NCBI RefSeq assembly: GCF_000788395.1
Contig: NZ_CP009888.1
Location: forward strand, 1,818,001 to 1,882,000
DNA: 64,000 nucleotides
Source: Pseudoalteromonas piratica
Lineage (GTDB): Bacteria; Pseudomonadota; Gammaproteobacteria; Enterobacterales; Alteromonadaceae
Direction: 5' to 3'
The notes under the pieces are model-generated. The model had not been told where the DNA came from and made no database searches. It saw nothing but the letters and a program-made list of their open reading frames with translations. Every line of letters starts with the position of its first letter. Position 1 is the first letter of the stretch. The position numbers were made by a program, and so were the translations under genes. Below, one piece after another: positions 35,801-44,949 of the stretch.

Positions 35801-38056
35801 TTTGGCGAGTTGGGGTTGGCGTTGCCGAGTACACGTGATGGCTTTAAAAACATTATTGACGGTTTAGATTTATCAACCGAATCTGGTCAAGAAATGTATG
35901 CGGCACTTATGGCACTTCTACCAATTTTAGACCAATACTATGACGCAGTTGAAAACCAAAAGGATAAAGCCGCAGAAGCCGCAGAAGCAGAGCGCAAGCT
36001 GGCGGAGCGAAGAAAAGCGTTTAATGACGATATTATTGAACAGATTAACCGTATAGGTAAATCAGACCTCGAACTTGCCGCGCTAGATTTAAATGACTGG
36101 TACGAGCAAATGAAAGCTGAGGCTGAGGCGTTAGGCGCTGAAACGGCACATTTAGAGACCTTGTATGGTAAAAAACGGTTAGAAATTGCTGAGCAATATA
36201 TTAATGCGGCAATAGATAAAGCCGAGCAAGCGCGAGAAGCAGCAAACAATGCGTTTGCTGCGGCCGTTGACGTTGAAGTGTCACTTTACAATGAGCGCAT
36301 CGACGCCATTAACGAATTTAGCCTGGCACTGTCAGCAAGTATTGCTGAAATACACATTGCGATGGGTGAGCTAAGCAACATTGATTACTTAGGCAGCGTT
36401 GAAGCAAGTGCCCGAGAGAATTACCAAAGCAGCGTTGAAGGTGGCACCATTGAAGAGCAGTTAAATGCACTCGATGAACTGCAAGCAGCGATTTTAAACC
36501 GCTTTAATGCTGAGCTTGCAGGTTATGATGGGCTGATTAATACCGCTAAATCTAACATTGATGCGCTTAACGCTGAGCGGCAAACACTTACAAATACATT
36601 TGAAAAAGCAATAAGTAACGCACAGCGTGACTTTGATAAATTAGCTGCAACGATAAACAAAACAGCAAGCAGCATTGATGCGGCAATTTATAAAATTGAA
36701 TCGTCGTTACCTGGCTTTGATGCAATTGGCTACAGTAACACAGCAATAAGCGGTTTATATGGCAACCTAACAGGTGAAGCTAATGCCGATGAGCTAGCAC
36801 GCATTGAGGAGCTTAACAGCGCAATAGCGGCACGCTACAGCCAAGAGCTTGCAGCCATTAATGCAAACCAGTCAGCACAAGAGCAAGCACATAGCGCGCA
36901 GCTTGCCAGTTTTGATGCGCTAAATAATGCCGCAAAACAGTTAAAACAAGCAGCAGACTCGCTATTAATTAGTGACTTGTCCTCACTCACAAATGCGGCG
37001 CAAGTTGATGAAGCAAAAAGGCAGTTTGAATCATTAACAGCACGTGCACGCCGAGGTGACACGGAGGCAATGTCGCAATTGCAAAGCGTTGGCTCGCGTT
37101 ATTTAGAGCTAAGCCGTGACTATAATCCTGCTAACTATGACAGCGTTTTTGATAGCGTACACAATGTTTTTGAGAAGATAGCCCCTGCTCGCAATGTTGG
37201 CCCTGCACCACACCCTCGCATTGCAGCATTTGAAGATAAAAAAATAAGCCTAGCAAATTCAACAATTGCCGAACTGAAAGCACTGCAGGAATTAACAGCA
37301 GCACTTGAAGAAAAAGCCGCCGAGGAACTTGCAGCAAATATTGCTGACCTAACAGCTGCATATGAGAGCGACTCAAATGCAATTGCTGATGCAATTGCTA
37401 ATCAAGAGCTTGAATTGACAGAGTTTGAAGCAGCTAAATTATTGCTACAGCAAACAACTATTGCAGAGTTAGAAGCAATAAAATTGCTGCTTGAAAGTTT
37501 AGAGCTTGAAGCTGCAGACGAGCGAGATAGTGCAATTGCTGAACTTGAGGCCAAATTAAGTGCAGACTTGGAAGAAATAAACGAAACGCTAGAACAAGAG
37601 TTCGCAGATGTTCGCGCAGTGTTTGCAGAAGAAGCAGAGTTAATCCTGGCTGCAAGTGCAGCGCAAATAGACGTGTTGAACGTGCACACAACTCAGCTTG
37701 AGTGCATTGAAACAGCGATTATTAAAACAAAAGAAGCGATTGAACTAGATAGAAATAAAAAAGTGACATTGCCTCCTGATTTTTCGCCGATCGACATTAT
37801 TTGGCCCGATCCAATCAAAGACTTGGCACCACAAACTAATGCACAAAATAAGTTACTAGAACGTGTTGTTGATGAGTCGCAAAAGCTTAACAGAGAACTG
37901 AGTGCAAAACTTGAAGAGCAAACGCAGCTTAACAAACAACTTGTAAGTGATAACAAAGTTGCAATCACTCGATTAGAGCGAATTGCTAAGTTCAGCGAAA
38001 GCTCGCAAAAAGAGTTAAAGCGAGTTAACGAGGTTTCTGCGAGGTCTATTGCATGA
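32828..38056 (+). CDS. Tape measure protein
   Basis: A 1742-residue protein that sets tail length (roughly 0.15 nm per residue would give a tail of about 260 nm). The N-terminus has Gly/Ala membrane-like helices (VAIVGGLTAAVGLLAGSLRT) and a lambda-H/TP901-like region. The middle and C-terminus are long Ala/Glu coiled coils. Two related stretches near residues 1183-1245 and 1294-1370 share a Y-G-LxELxxAIxxR(F/Y)xxELA pattern. It overlaps both neighbours slightly. Confidence 0.94.
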   Translation: MASKSYKTGILITGDAKGGVRALKLTKDELGKLNKTQKSTQTESKKTKAQMGNMLARFSGGVAIVGGLTAAVGLLAGSLRTQAIKEINATAQAFNVSTETLTEWTYAANKVGIGADKIGDIFKDTQDKIGDFVATGGGEAADIFENLGLSIDELKSKTPDQQLLAIAEGLDQVGTKGEKIFYLESLADEASRLLPLLENGAAGLLAAQEEARLLGVSLSEVDAAMVAQAASEFDRMGGLITGASNHLTVAMAPALSAVNAGIVDTVTSWGGWQDVFTNIVEGTVTGIGFVLDRVHTLRKVLKLVEIGWLEIGSGGMNALASISDVTAQVINAVLKPFTLTLATIANGWSQILLAAGNFLGDEGLVAMGNSLGDFASKSEGFTVSAEDIEAAAAVMNSTLEKSRTEFEELKSFEPSDNLANWWKGVKENAEAAAKAQAKANKEARKNGSSTNNNKSRETQIKKEQQALDKLIKKSETLNSSLSNTSDVIVSAFGSVAQQLDNMIAKQQQFAQLEAELAAQRIKYNDEYLKAVESGDTARAASAKSNLTQIGNAETNLADNRLQSNMNSYAGMARAAGQFFDEQSSAREKLHKIETAFAIVETALALKKAAANALTAITNQGSGDPYTAFARIAAMAALMAGLGVFSGSASGSAPSSTQQRQSNQGTGTILGDADAKSESILNALERAEELELDQYAEMRAMNSALNDLNRNITRLATSIVGNFGRFDENSYSGELGKVSTTSKLESTLVGGLTQIDPLGILDKIIGSFSSTKKSLVDSGITFFTQTMGDVIERGLVDAATYADIKTKKKKFWGLKSSTKYNTEYDSLDAQLSSELALIFTSMGDTLTEALDILGLDAANALESFVISIPNLSLKDLSGEEIEAELQAAFSKQADLMAKHLLPQIGEFQKVGEGLYDTLIRVAQEQAVFNRALDYTGQSLGDLTGLDMIGASQNIIELVGGIEALVDAASTYYSEFLTDTEQYEFLSQQLIQQFGELGLALPSTRDGFKNIIDGLDLSTESGQEMYAALMALLPILDQYYDAVENQKDKAAEAAEAERKLAERRKAFNDDIIEQINRIGKSDLELAALDLNDWYEQMKAEAEALGAETAHLETLYGKKRLEIAEQYINAAIDKAEQAREAANNAFAAAVDVEVSLYNERIDAINEFSLALSASIAEIHIAMGELSNIDYLGSVEASARENYQSSVEGGTIEEQLNALDELQAAILNRFNAELAGYDGLINTAKSNIDALNAERQTLTNTFEKAISNAQRDFDKLAATINKTASSIDAAIYKIESSLPGFDAIGYSNTAISGLYGNLTGEANADELARIEELNSAIAARYSQELAAINANQSAQEQAHSAQLASFDALNNAAKQLKQAADSLLISDLSSLTNAAQVDEAKRQFESLTARARRGDTEAMSQLQSVGSRYLELSRDYNPANYDSVFDSVHNVFEKIAPARNVGPAPHPRIAAFEDKKISLANSTIAELKALQELTAALEEKAAEELAANIADLTAAYESDSNAIADAIANQELELTEFEAAKLLLQQTTIAELEAIKLLLESLELEAADERDSAIAELEAKLSADLEEINETLEQEFADVRAVFAEEAELILAASAAQIDVLNVHTTQLECIETAIIKTKEAIELDRNKKVTLPPDFSPIDIIWPDPIKDLAPQTNAQNKLLERVVDESQKLNRELSAKLEEQTQLNKQLVSDNKVAITRLERIAKFSESSQKELKRVNEVSARSIA

Positions 38057-39456
38057 CATTTCACGACTGGCTAAATACGCCTGGCTTATTTCGTTGCGTA
38101 ATTGTTGAACTTGATTACATCGATAATGAGCAAACTAAAACAGCATATTTTGCTAACTGTCCGTTTGTGTCGAGCGGTTCTGACGTGCCAGCCCACCAAG
38201 CATACCAAGATGCGATTGTTGGCGGTCTTGAAATTGTGCGCACAATGAGTGAAGTGTTTTTTGGCAAGAGTGCGTCGTCGATTAGTGATTTGGAGCTAGT
38301 GCCAACGAGCTTTACACGAAGTTTAAATGATGTTGAGAACTGTAAAATCAAAATTTACATTGGCGATAAAACATGGAGCAAAACGCAATTTATGCAAGTC
38401 TTTGTTGGCGTTGCTGACACTGTTGAACAAAGTAAAGATAAAGTTAGCATTGAGTTTAAAGACAAAGCCAGCGCATTAGACATACCTATTTTAACGAGTG
38501 TGTTTACTGCAGGGCCAAGCGAGGGCGAATTGCTGCCATTAGCCCTTGGCCAGTGTTTCAATATCACACCCAAGTTAATTAACGCAGCTACTCATACATA
38601 CAAATTTAATAGTGTGCAAAGCAGCGCTGTTAATGCGGTTAAATTCAACGGTGATTTAGTAAACCCAACAAATTACACCGTTGATTTAATAGCCTCAACA
38701 ATTACATTTTTAGTGCAGCCAGTTGGCAATATTACGTTGGATATAAACGGCGCTGTAATTGGTGGCCAGTACGTTAAAACTTCAAACCAGATTGTCAACT
38801 ATTTAATCGGCACACGTTTAGGTTATGCAATTACATTTGGTGTGCTGCCGAGCTATACACTCGGAATTTATATTGATAACGATACAACCTACAGTGATTT
38901 ACTAGACCAAATTGCAATCTCTATTGGTGGTTATTGGTACTTTTCCCGATTGGGTACATTTGTTTTTAAACAATTCTCAGGCACCACAGGCACAGCCAAC
39001 AAAACCTTGCGCGATGACCAAAATATTGAGTTTACGCGCCAGCAACGCCACCGATTAAAACCTATACAAAATTTGACACTCGGGTATCAAAAAAACTGGA
39101 CTGTTTTAGCAAATGTTGCTGCACGTGTATTTGACACAAACCCAACGCTTGCACAGCAGTTATCAAACGAGCAGTTAACAGTATCTGATAGCAATGCGGT
39201 TAATGGTTTAAGCATTACAACGCCAACACTAATAGCTAATAAAGACGACGCACAAACTGAGTTAGCACGCAGATTAGCGTTAAAAAGTATTGCGCGTTAT
39301 GTCAATGAAACAGAGCAACTTGCTGCACCGTTCCAATGGAATTTGGGTGATGAAATATCACTTGAAACACCTGCACAGAACGGCAATCACGCAATCATTA
39401 CACGGTTTGCTGAAAACCTTTTAACTAACAAAATTTCACTGGACTTTTGGCAATGA
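38053..39456 (+). CDS. Tail-tip / baseplate hub-like protein
   Basis: A 467-residue protein directly after the tape measure. It has a strand-rich N-terminus (LFRCVIVELDYID), a jelly-roll-like middle with TFLVQPVGNITLDINGAVIG, and a C-terminal part with QWNLGDEISLETP typical of hub or distal-tail proteins. It overlaps its neighbours by 4 bases. The family is not recognised with certainty. Confidence 0.6.
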   Translation: MTFHDWLNTPGLFRCVIVELDYIDNEQTKTAYFANCPFVSSGSDVPAHQAYQDAIVGGLEIVRTMSEVFFGKSASSISDLELVPTSFTRSLNDVENCKIKIYIGDKTWSKTQFMQVFVGVADTVEQSKDKVSIEFKDKASALDIPILTSVFTAGPSEGELLPLALGQCFNITPKLINAATHTYKFNSVQSSAVNAVKFNGDLVNPTNYTVDLIASTITFLVQPVGNITLDINGAVIGGQYVKTSNQIVNYLIGTRLGYAITFGVLPSYTLGIYIDNDTTYSDLLDQIAISIGGYWYFSRLGTFVFKQFSGTTGTANKTLRDDQNIEFTRQQRHRLKPIQNLTLGYQKNWTVLANVAARVFDTNPTLAQQLSNEQLTVSDSNAVNGLSITTPTLIANKDDAQTELARRLALKSIARYVNETEQLAAPFQWNLGDEISLETPAQNGNHAIITRFAENLLTNKISLDFWQ

Positions 39457-40295
39457 ATAATAAAATTCGCATGTTAATCAATAATGAGTTTGATCGCGCC
39501 AGTATTTCAATGAACGTAGGGGCAGAAGTGCCAACGCTGCCGCTAAAAAATATGCAGAAATACGGCAATTCAGATATTTTTCGCTCTACTGATAGCAGTG
39601 AAATACAAATTGTTGGTGAGTTTGCTGATTTAGTTTTAATTTCTGCTTTGGTGCTTTGGCGCACGAATTTTAGCGACGCTGGTTTAATGCGTTTAGAGCT
39701 ATTTAATGATGTAAACCAACTTGGTAAGCGTGTTTATGATTCAGGCGAAATTGGTGTAATACAACAAGTAACGGTGCGAGATTGGGATTGGCGCATACAG
39801 CCTATTGTTTCATCAGTAATTAAAAATTTGCAGACGCGATTTAGCCAACTTTGGTTTGAAGGCGTTTTTGCCAAGTCATACCGCATCACGATTAAAGACC
39901 CGCTAAATATTGATAACCAACTTGATATTGCCCGCATTTACATGGGGCGCCATTTTTCGCCTGCTGTTAATTTTGCTTACGGAAGTACATTTACCATTAA
40001 TAGCAACGGCGAACAGTTTAGAACAGATGGTGGCTCACTGCATAGCCAGCAAGCGCCAACTTTCAGAGAAAATAGCTTTTCACTTAATTGGCTTAACGAT
40101 GCTGATGTGCCGTTTTTATCAAGCGCTATGCGTGATGTAACAACCCACAAAGATTGGTTTATATCGCTTTACCCTGGATTAAATAATCAAAAAGAATTTG
40201 ATAACGCATATGCGTGCAAGTTTACAACTATAGAGCCACTTAAAGGTGTGGCTTATAACCTCTACACACAAGATTTCAATATTGGAGAATGCTAA
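39453..40295 (+). CDS. Tail-tip protein
   Basis: A 280-residue protein with aromatic strands (WFISLYPGLNNQKEFDNAYA) and IARIYMGRHFSPAVNFAYG. It is placed in the tail-tip gene set after the hub-like protein; no family is recognised. ATG 39453 is preferred over TTG 39447. The stop overlaps the next start as TAATG. Confidence 0.55.
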   Translation: MNNKIRMLINNEFDRASISMNVGAEVPTLPLKNMQKYGNSDIFRSTDSSEIQIVGEFADLVLISALVLWRTNFSDAGLMRLELFNDVNQLGKRVYDSGEIGVIQQVTVRDWDWRIQPIVSSVIKNLQTRFSQLWFEGVFAKSYRITIKDPLNIDNQLDIARIYMGRHFSPAVNFAYGSTFTINSNGEQFRTDGGSLHSQQAPTFRENSFSLNWLNDADVPFLSSAMRDVTTHKDWFISLYPGLNNQKEFDNAYACKFTTIEPLKGVAYNLYTQDFNIGEC

Positions 40296-41761
40296 TGAGT
40301 ACCCCTTCACGTATTACCGTGCCTAAAGATGAATTTAGCGCGGATGATTTCGGCTTTACATTTTTAACAAAATTAAAAGCGCTTTTTACTGCAGTACAAA
40401 ACAGCATCATTGGCTATAACGCGCAGTTAGATGCTGCGGAGGATGCTGCGTCGCATGCAGAGCTGGCGAAGCAGCAAGCAGATAGAGCCAGCGCAATTGT
40501 ACTTGCGCCATTCTCAACAATTGAGCTTTATAAATTAATGAACCCGTTAACGCATATTAGTGGCCAGCGTTATGATCTAAGCCGTGTTGCAGGTGGTGTT
40601 GCGTTTACTAACGCAACAGCTGACAGACAATATTACAATCGCTATGGCCAAAGCGCACTTGCAGCAGCTAATGAGCGTTGTTTTACAACTCGGGGCGAAC
40701 AATTAGCACCAACCTTTAAAAATTTATTACTGCAATCAGCAACACATAACAACGCAGCCTGGACTAAAGACAACGTCACGATATTGCCAAGCGCAGGTGA
40801 AGATACAAACGGCAATTTAACATTAACCCGCGTTACTAATAGCAAAGGTGCAGTCGGTGCAATACGTAACACGGCAACAGGTATTACAAACGATAACCTT
40901 GTTAAAACTGCGGCTGTTGAGTTAAAAGCAGATGACGCAACACATATTAAAGTTGAGCTAACGCTCACAGGAGGCGCAACGCCAGTTACTCAATCCGTAG
41001 TCATTGATTTGCGTGCGTCAGTGCCTCAAGTGTTGTTCGGTACACCTGCTTTTTATAAGTTCGATTGGCAAGCAAATGGTGTTGGTGTGCTACACATTGG
41101 CGTGCAAAATAACGCAAGCGGCAATACATCAGCAATACTTGCTGTTTACCCAAGCGTTGATCCATATGAACCAGATACCACGGCAAGCGCTGGTTCGCTT
41201 TATCTTGGTGATACCATTGTGACAGATTCAGCACAACCAACACCGCTAGCTAGAACAACAACTGCACAGCGCACAGTACAAGCCGACTTTTTAACGTTCC
41301 CAACCAAAGATAATTTCCCGCCGTTTGATAGTGCGTGGACGTTGGTGTTTAACGCTTATTTAAATGTACCAAATGAGACAACCCTTTTATTTAACGTAGC
41401 ACCCACATCGCTGTCAGGCTTTTCAATGGCTCTGATAGTTGAAAAAGCCAAATCTATATTGTTTAGGTTTGGTGAATATGGAGCGTTTACAGATATACGT
41501 GGGGGGTTAACACCAGGTTTTAATCAAATAGTGGTTGTGCACCGCAATAACCAAATCGAGCTTTATCTGAATGGTGTTTCAGCGAGTTATAAAAAGGTGG
41601 GAACATACCCAATGGTTAAGCTTGATTCTGTTTGTTCAGTAATGTCGCAATTTAACAACAGCCAACATACAGCAGGAACATTTGTTAGTGCAGATATACA
41701 CGCATATGCTGCATCGCCAGATGCAATTGCAGCGCTTTATAGCTCAACGTATTCGGAGTAA
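40295..41761 (+). CDS. Tail fiber-like protein with lectin-type domain
   Basis: A 488-residue protein. The N-terminus is helical (LFTAVQNSIIGYNAQLDAAE). The C-terminus (about 330-470) shows a concanavalin/LamG-like pattern (TLVFNAYLNVPNETTLLFNV, IVVVHRNNQIELYLNGVS). It probably binds a host surface glycan. The start at 40295 has proper GGAG spacing; ATG 40289 is too close. Confidence 0.65.
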   Translation: MSTPSRITVPKDEFSADDFGFTFLTKLKALFTAVQNSIIGYNAQLDAAEDAASHAELAKQQADRASAIVLAPFSTIELYKLMNPLTHISGQRYDLSRVAGGVAFTNATADRQYYNRYGQSALAAANERCFTTRGEQLAPTFKNLLLQSATHNNAAWTKDNVTILPSAGEDTNGNLTLTRVTNSKGAVGAIRNTATGITNDNLVKTAAVELKADDATHIKVELTLTGGATPVTQSVVIDLRASVPQVLFGTPAFYKFDWQANGVGVLHIGVQNNASGNTSAILAVYPSVDPYEPDTTASAGSLYLGDTIVTDSAQPTPLARTTTAQRTVQADFLTFPTKDNFPPFDSAWTLVFNAYLNVPNETTLLFNVAPTSLSGFSMALIVEKAKSILFRFGEYGAFTDIRGGLTPGFNQIVVVHRNNQIELYLNGVSASYKKVGTYPMVKLDSVCSVMSQFNNSQHTAGTFVSADIHAYAASPDAIAALYSSTYSE

Positions 41762-41766
41762 TTAAA

Positions 41767-42123
41767 ATGAGTAAACGAATTTTGATTCAAGGTAGCACAC
41801 TAGATGGCGTACATTCATCAAACAGTATGTCGCTAGACTATGATAAAACGTTTTTTGAGCAGATTGTGTTTTTCGATGCTGGCGGCAATAAGGTCATTCC
41901 AAGCGCTGGCATTGTTACGTGCCAGGTTGTCACAGAAAATGGCGCAATTGACAACTTGCCAGGTGTGACACTTGATGTAACAAACGGCACATTTAACGCA
42001 AGCGATAGCGACAACGCAAACCGTGCACAGCCGCACGCTTACGGCCACTTTGAAAAAGCTAGCATCACACTAAGTGGTATTGCTGGCGCAACATCATTTA
42101 AAGCAGTTGTTAGGAGATCATAA
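41767..42123 (+). CDS. Small tail-region protein
   Basis: A 118-residue beta-rich protein (FFEQIVFFDAGGNKVIPSAG, EKASITLSGIAGATSFKAVV). The pattern is that of a small jelly-roll, perhaps a fiber accessory or attachment protein. It overlaps the next gene by 1 base. No family is recognised. Confidence 0.55.
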   Translation: MSKRILIQGSTLDGVHSSNSMSLDYDKTFFEQIVFFDAGGNKVIPSAGIVTCQVVTENGAIDNLPGVTLDVTNGTFNASDSDNANRAQPHAYGHFEKASITLSGIAGATSFKAVVRRS

Positions 42124-43505
42124 TGATTAACTATCTGCCGTTTCCTGTGCAACTTGGCAGCCCGTCGCTCGCTGCCAAATTTGTGCGTGAAGCGCTAAGA
42201 ATTGAGCGGCCACGTAATATTGCATTGTTAAAATCATCAGACGGCGGCTTTATTAACGTGCAGCAAAAAATAGAGGTTGCACCAGAAGACGATTTTGAGT
42301 TTGAAATGGTGGTACAAGTTGAACGCGATGATCCTAATTATGATTCTATCGTTCAGGGTAATGCCTCTGATGATACCCCCGCGTTTCGGTTAAAAAAGAA
42401 TAAATATGTAGATGGTGGTGCAGCGTGGGAGCACGGTTCTTTACAACTAGAGATGAAGCACACGCAGACTGCATATTATGCTGATTGTGCGCCAGAAGAC
42501 AGAAATCCAGAGTTTCCTACAAAGTTCAACCGCCTTAAAATCGTGAGAACGGGCAAGGAGATGGATTATATTGTTAATGGTGTTAAGGCTATAGGAACAC
42601 ATATTGGTGCCGAATCTTGGATACCTTTTACTATCCATCGTATTAACGAGCTTGCTACGTGTCGCTTCTTAGAGTTTAAATTCACTAAAAATGGTCAGAA
42701 GATTATTGACCATGATCTAAGCGCGCCACATGGCACGACCATTATTCCTAATCTGGCGCAGCCGTTGGGTGTGGAGCTTTACGCTGACAATCCATTTGTT
42801 GTGGCAAATGCAGGAACAGTGACAAAGCTGACAAGTGATTCTTGGTCAGTGCAAACCTCGCACGGTAGCCCTAATAATTTAGCGTATGGCGCTCGAATTC
42901 TAAGCTTTCCTGTAACGCCAAACGAATCTTATTTATTCAAAGTAGAAGCAAACGAGGACGTCAACCTACTTGCTTATAATAGTGCATATCAATTAATAAG
43001 CAGGGGAGTAAATGAAGTATTGTTTACAACAACTGAGGCTTTCGTCAGGTTGTATGTTTCACCAAGAACAACAAACGCTGTTATTTTCAAAAAAAGCTCA
43101 ATCAAAAAAGCTTCTTACTATGCTGAATTTGTTAACGTTACTGACGATAACAAAGAGCAGTTTACTTGGAATTCAGAGCGTAATGCTTGGGTTGGTTTAG
43201 CTGATTACAAAGCATTGAATATGTCTGTCAATCAGACTAACGCTTGGTCAGGCATTATTACGATTACGGGCTTTGTCATTGGTAGTAAATATTTAATTAC
43301 AATTGATGCAGATATTGCCAGTGGTGATATGCATTTAGTAAATTTTGACTCAACCGATAGCTTAAGCTTTACAGCGAGTGGAAAGCAAATTTATGCTGTA
43401 ACAGCAAAAGCGTCAACATGCTATTTGCAAAGCAAAAGCACAGGATTTGCTGGCACTATAAACACGTTAATAGTGCAAAGTTTGCTAGATATGGGGGCGC
43501 AATGA
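42123..43505 (+). CDS. Tail fiber / receptor-binding candidate
   Basis: A 460-residue protein rich in strands. It contains a lectin-like stretch (FEFEMVVQVERDD, SLQLEMKHTQ, YIVNGVKAIGT) and two later repeats of sandwich type (SFPVTPNESYLFKVEANEDV and ITGFVIGSKYLITIDADI). It is last among the large tail genes, where receptor-binding proteins lie. Not assigned to a family. Confidence 0.6.
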   Translation: MINYLPFPVQLGSPSLAAKFVREALRIERPRNIALLKSSDGGFINVQQKIEVAPEDDFEFEMVVQVERDDPNYDSIVQGNASDDTPAFRLKKNKYVDGGAAWEHGSLQLEMKHTQTAYYADCAPEDRNPEFPTKFNRLKIVRTGKEMDYIVNGVKAIGTHIGAESWIPFTIHRINELATCRFLEFKFTKNGQKIIDHDLSAPHGTTIIPNLAQPLGVELYADNPFVVANAGTVTKLTSDSWSVQTSHGSPNNLAYGARILSFPVTPNESYLFKVEANEDVNLLAYNSAYQLISRGVNEVLFTTTEAFVRLYVSPRTTNAVIFKKSSIKKASYYAEFVNVTDDNKEQFTWNSERNAWVGLADYKALNMSVNQTNAWSGIITITGFVIGSKYLITIDADIASGDMHLVNFDSTDSLSFTASGKQIYAVTAKASTCYLQSKSTGFAGTINTLIVQSLLDMGAQ

Positions 43506-44023
43506 GCTACAGATATTTAATAAACAACGTAGCGCTATATGCTGCGACACCTGCTAATAATGTTATCGAGACATTCAAATCACAAATCGGCGGTAGCTGG
43601 CATGGCGTTTGTCACGATGAGTCTGACACAGAGCAAAGTAAAGGTGTAAGAGTGTTCAGTCATTACACGGGCCATATTGCTGACTTTGACTCACTCAATG
43701 ATAATGCGTTGCTTGATGTGCGTTACAAAGCGAGCGAAGACAGCACAGACAATCAAGCTGAAATGATTAAAGCTGTGTTCCCTGTGCTTGATGCTGATGC
43801 GCTAACGATTGTAAGGCTAACAAGTGTTGAGCTTGATTTGTTATACGTTCATCCAATTTGGCGGCTTTGGTGTTTTAAGTTTGATGACGAACCAAGCGCA
43901 GAGATTGCTTATAAAAAAGTGTTTGGTGATAACGCATCGCTTGATGGCCGCAAACCAATGAGTGATTTAAAGCAGCAAGTGCGTGCTGATATTAAAGCGA
44001 TGTTTAACTATGTTTCTGCTTAA
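43502..44023 (+). CDS. Tail-region protein of unknown function
   Basis: A 173-residue protein with Trp-rich segments (SQIGGSWHGVCHDESDTEQS, VHPIWRLWCFKFDDEPS). It could be a fiber assembly chaperone or a small fiber. It overlaps the preceding gene by 4 bases (ATGA). The frame is open upstream, but GGGGG precedes 43502. Confidence 0.55.
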   Translation: MSYRYLINNVALYAATPANNVIETFKSQIGGSWHGVCHDESDTEQSKGVRVFSHYTGHIADFDSLNDNALLDVRYKASEDSTDNQAEMIKAVFPVLDADALTIVRLTSVELDLLYVHPIWRLWCFKFDDEPSAEIAYKKVFGDNASLDGRKPMSDLKQQVRADIKAMFNYVSA

Positions 44024-44174
44024 ACTGTCGCTTAAGTTGTGCAATGGATTAGTTAACTACTTTTCTGATCATACGCGCTTGTGGTGGTTAATTACGTTAA
44101 GTATCGCGTTTATTATGTCGCTATTTTTAACTGCGATGTTTGTTTTGTTCGCTGGCTCGATAACGTGTAGCTAA
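44010..44174 (+). CDS. Small membrane protein at the end of the late operon
   Basis: A 54-residue protein with one long membrane helix (about 27-50, LWWLITLSIAFIMSLFLTAM). It overlaps the previous gene by 14 bases. Possibly a second holin or a conversion protein; no family is recognised. The exact start is uncertain (an upstream ATG at 43983 is in frame). Confidence 0.45.
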   Translation: MFLLKLSLKLCNGLVNYFSDHTRLWWLITLSIAFIMSLFLTAMFVLFAGSITCS

Positions 44175-44219
44175 AAACTACAACCCCAGCCCAACGGGTG
44201 AAATAAATTTTTTCCTTCG

Positions 44220-44225
44220 TATAAT
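44220..44225 (+). promoter_or_regulatory. -10 hexamer upstream of the 44272 peptide
   Basis: A perfect TATAAT lies 47 bases before the peptide start. No good -35 is present. It lies in the gap after the late operon and suggests independent transcription of the peptide gene. Confidence 0.35.
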
Positions 44226-44271
44226 GAGACCTGATTTTATTTAAGACTAACTTTTAGAAAGGAGAATTGAA

Positions 44272-44403
44272 ATAAAACAAGTCTTATTATTCATTGGTGT
44301 TTTGGTATGTGGTTTTGGTGCAAGTATTACAGTTGCTGCCGATGCGGTTCAAAGCGCAATACCGGGTGCGGGTTTAGGCAGCGGAGCAGGGGATGGTACT
44401 TAA
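44272..44403 (+). CDS. 43-residue exported Gly-rich peptide with apparent AUA start
   Basis: AAAGGAG lies 7 bases before ATA AAA CAA, with no ATG, GTG or TTG in frame. The product has a signal-peptide profile: KQ, a hydrophobic run LLFIGVLVCGFGASITVAA, then a mature part DAVQSAIPGAGLGSGAGDGT. Either AUA is used as a rare start or an ATG has mutated. The tail resembles the Gly-rich ends of other micropeptides in this prophage. The rest of 44175-44449 holds no other gene. Confidence 0.45.
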   Translation: MKQVLLFIGVLVCGFGASITVAADAVQSAIPGAGLGSGAGDGT

Positions 44404-44449
44404 ACCTCCCCAAACTAAATTTTTACAGCCTAAATGATTTCCTATATCG

Positions 44450-44629
44450 CTAATTGTTATTTTGTACTTTACGTCGCATTGGTTTTAAACCACGGCCTTT
44501 CCACTTCATCCCTATAGTCCAAGAACAAGGACTTTTATCTGTAATCTCCGTCCAAGTCTTCGCATCATCTTCTAAAAACTCATCGCCTGACTGAATGACT
44601 TCATCATGTTCTAAAAGCCTGTAGTTCAT
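44450..44629 (-). CDS. Small unknown protein, last gene of the leftward accessory operon
   Basis: 59 residues (MNYRLLEHDEVIQSGDEFLE ... GRGLKPMRRKVQN). GAGG precedes 44629; the 44650 start is unlikely. It shows the W-x-I pattern of small phage proteins with a hydrophilic, Trp-containing core (KTWTEITDKSPCSW). Function unknown. Confidence 0.5.
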   Translation of the reverse strand: MNYRLLEHDEVIQSGDEFLEDDAKTWTEITDKSPCSWTIGMKWKGRGLKPMRRKVQNNN

Positions 44630-44654
44630 AATTACCTCAACCACTCCCACTTAA

Positions 44655-44927
44655 TTAATGAGCCGTAACCGTAGGCTCTAACATTTCGCAAACAACAGCA
44701 TTAAGTACATGCATCATCATTCCACCGTCAGGTTTCGATTCAGCCAATTTTAAAAGCTCAATTAACGCTGGCAGTTCAGAGCATTGATGTTTATTCATCG
44801 CAGCCTCAACAACTGGCTTCCACTTATCAAACATTTGAATAAAGCCATCTTCACCACCTAAGAATATTTGTTGTTCACGACACTGATAAAGTTTTGCCGT
44901 TATTTCTACAGCTTGTTGTTGTGACAT
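44655..44927 (-). CDS. Small helical protein of the accessory operon
   Basis: 90 residues (MSQQQAVEITAKLYQ ... ELPALIELLKLAES). The start at 44927 is chosen because GGGAAATTTT lies before it; the upstream ATG at 44939 is part of that repeated leader. No family is recognised. Confidence 0.55.
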   Translation of the reverse strand: MSQQQAVEITAKLYQCREQQIFLGGEDGFIQMFDKWKPVVEAAMNKHQCSELPALIELLKLAESKPDGGMMMHVLNAVVCEMLEPTVTAH

Positions 44928-44949
44928 AAAATTTCCCATTTAAAAAGTG

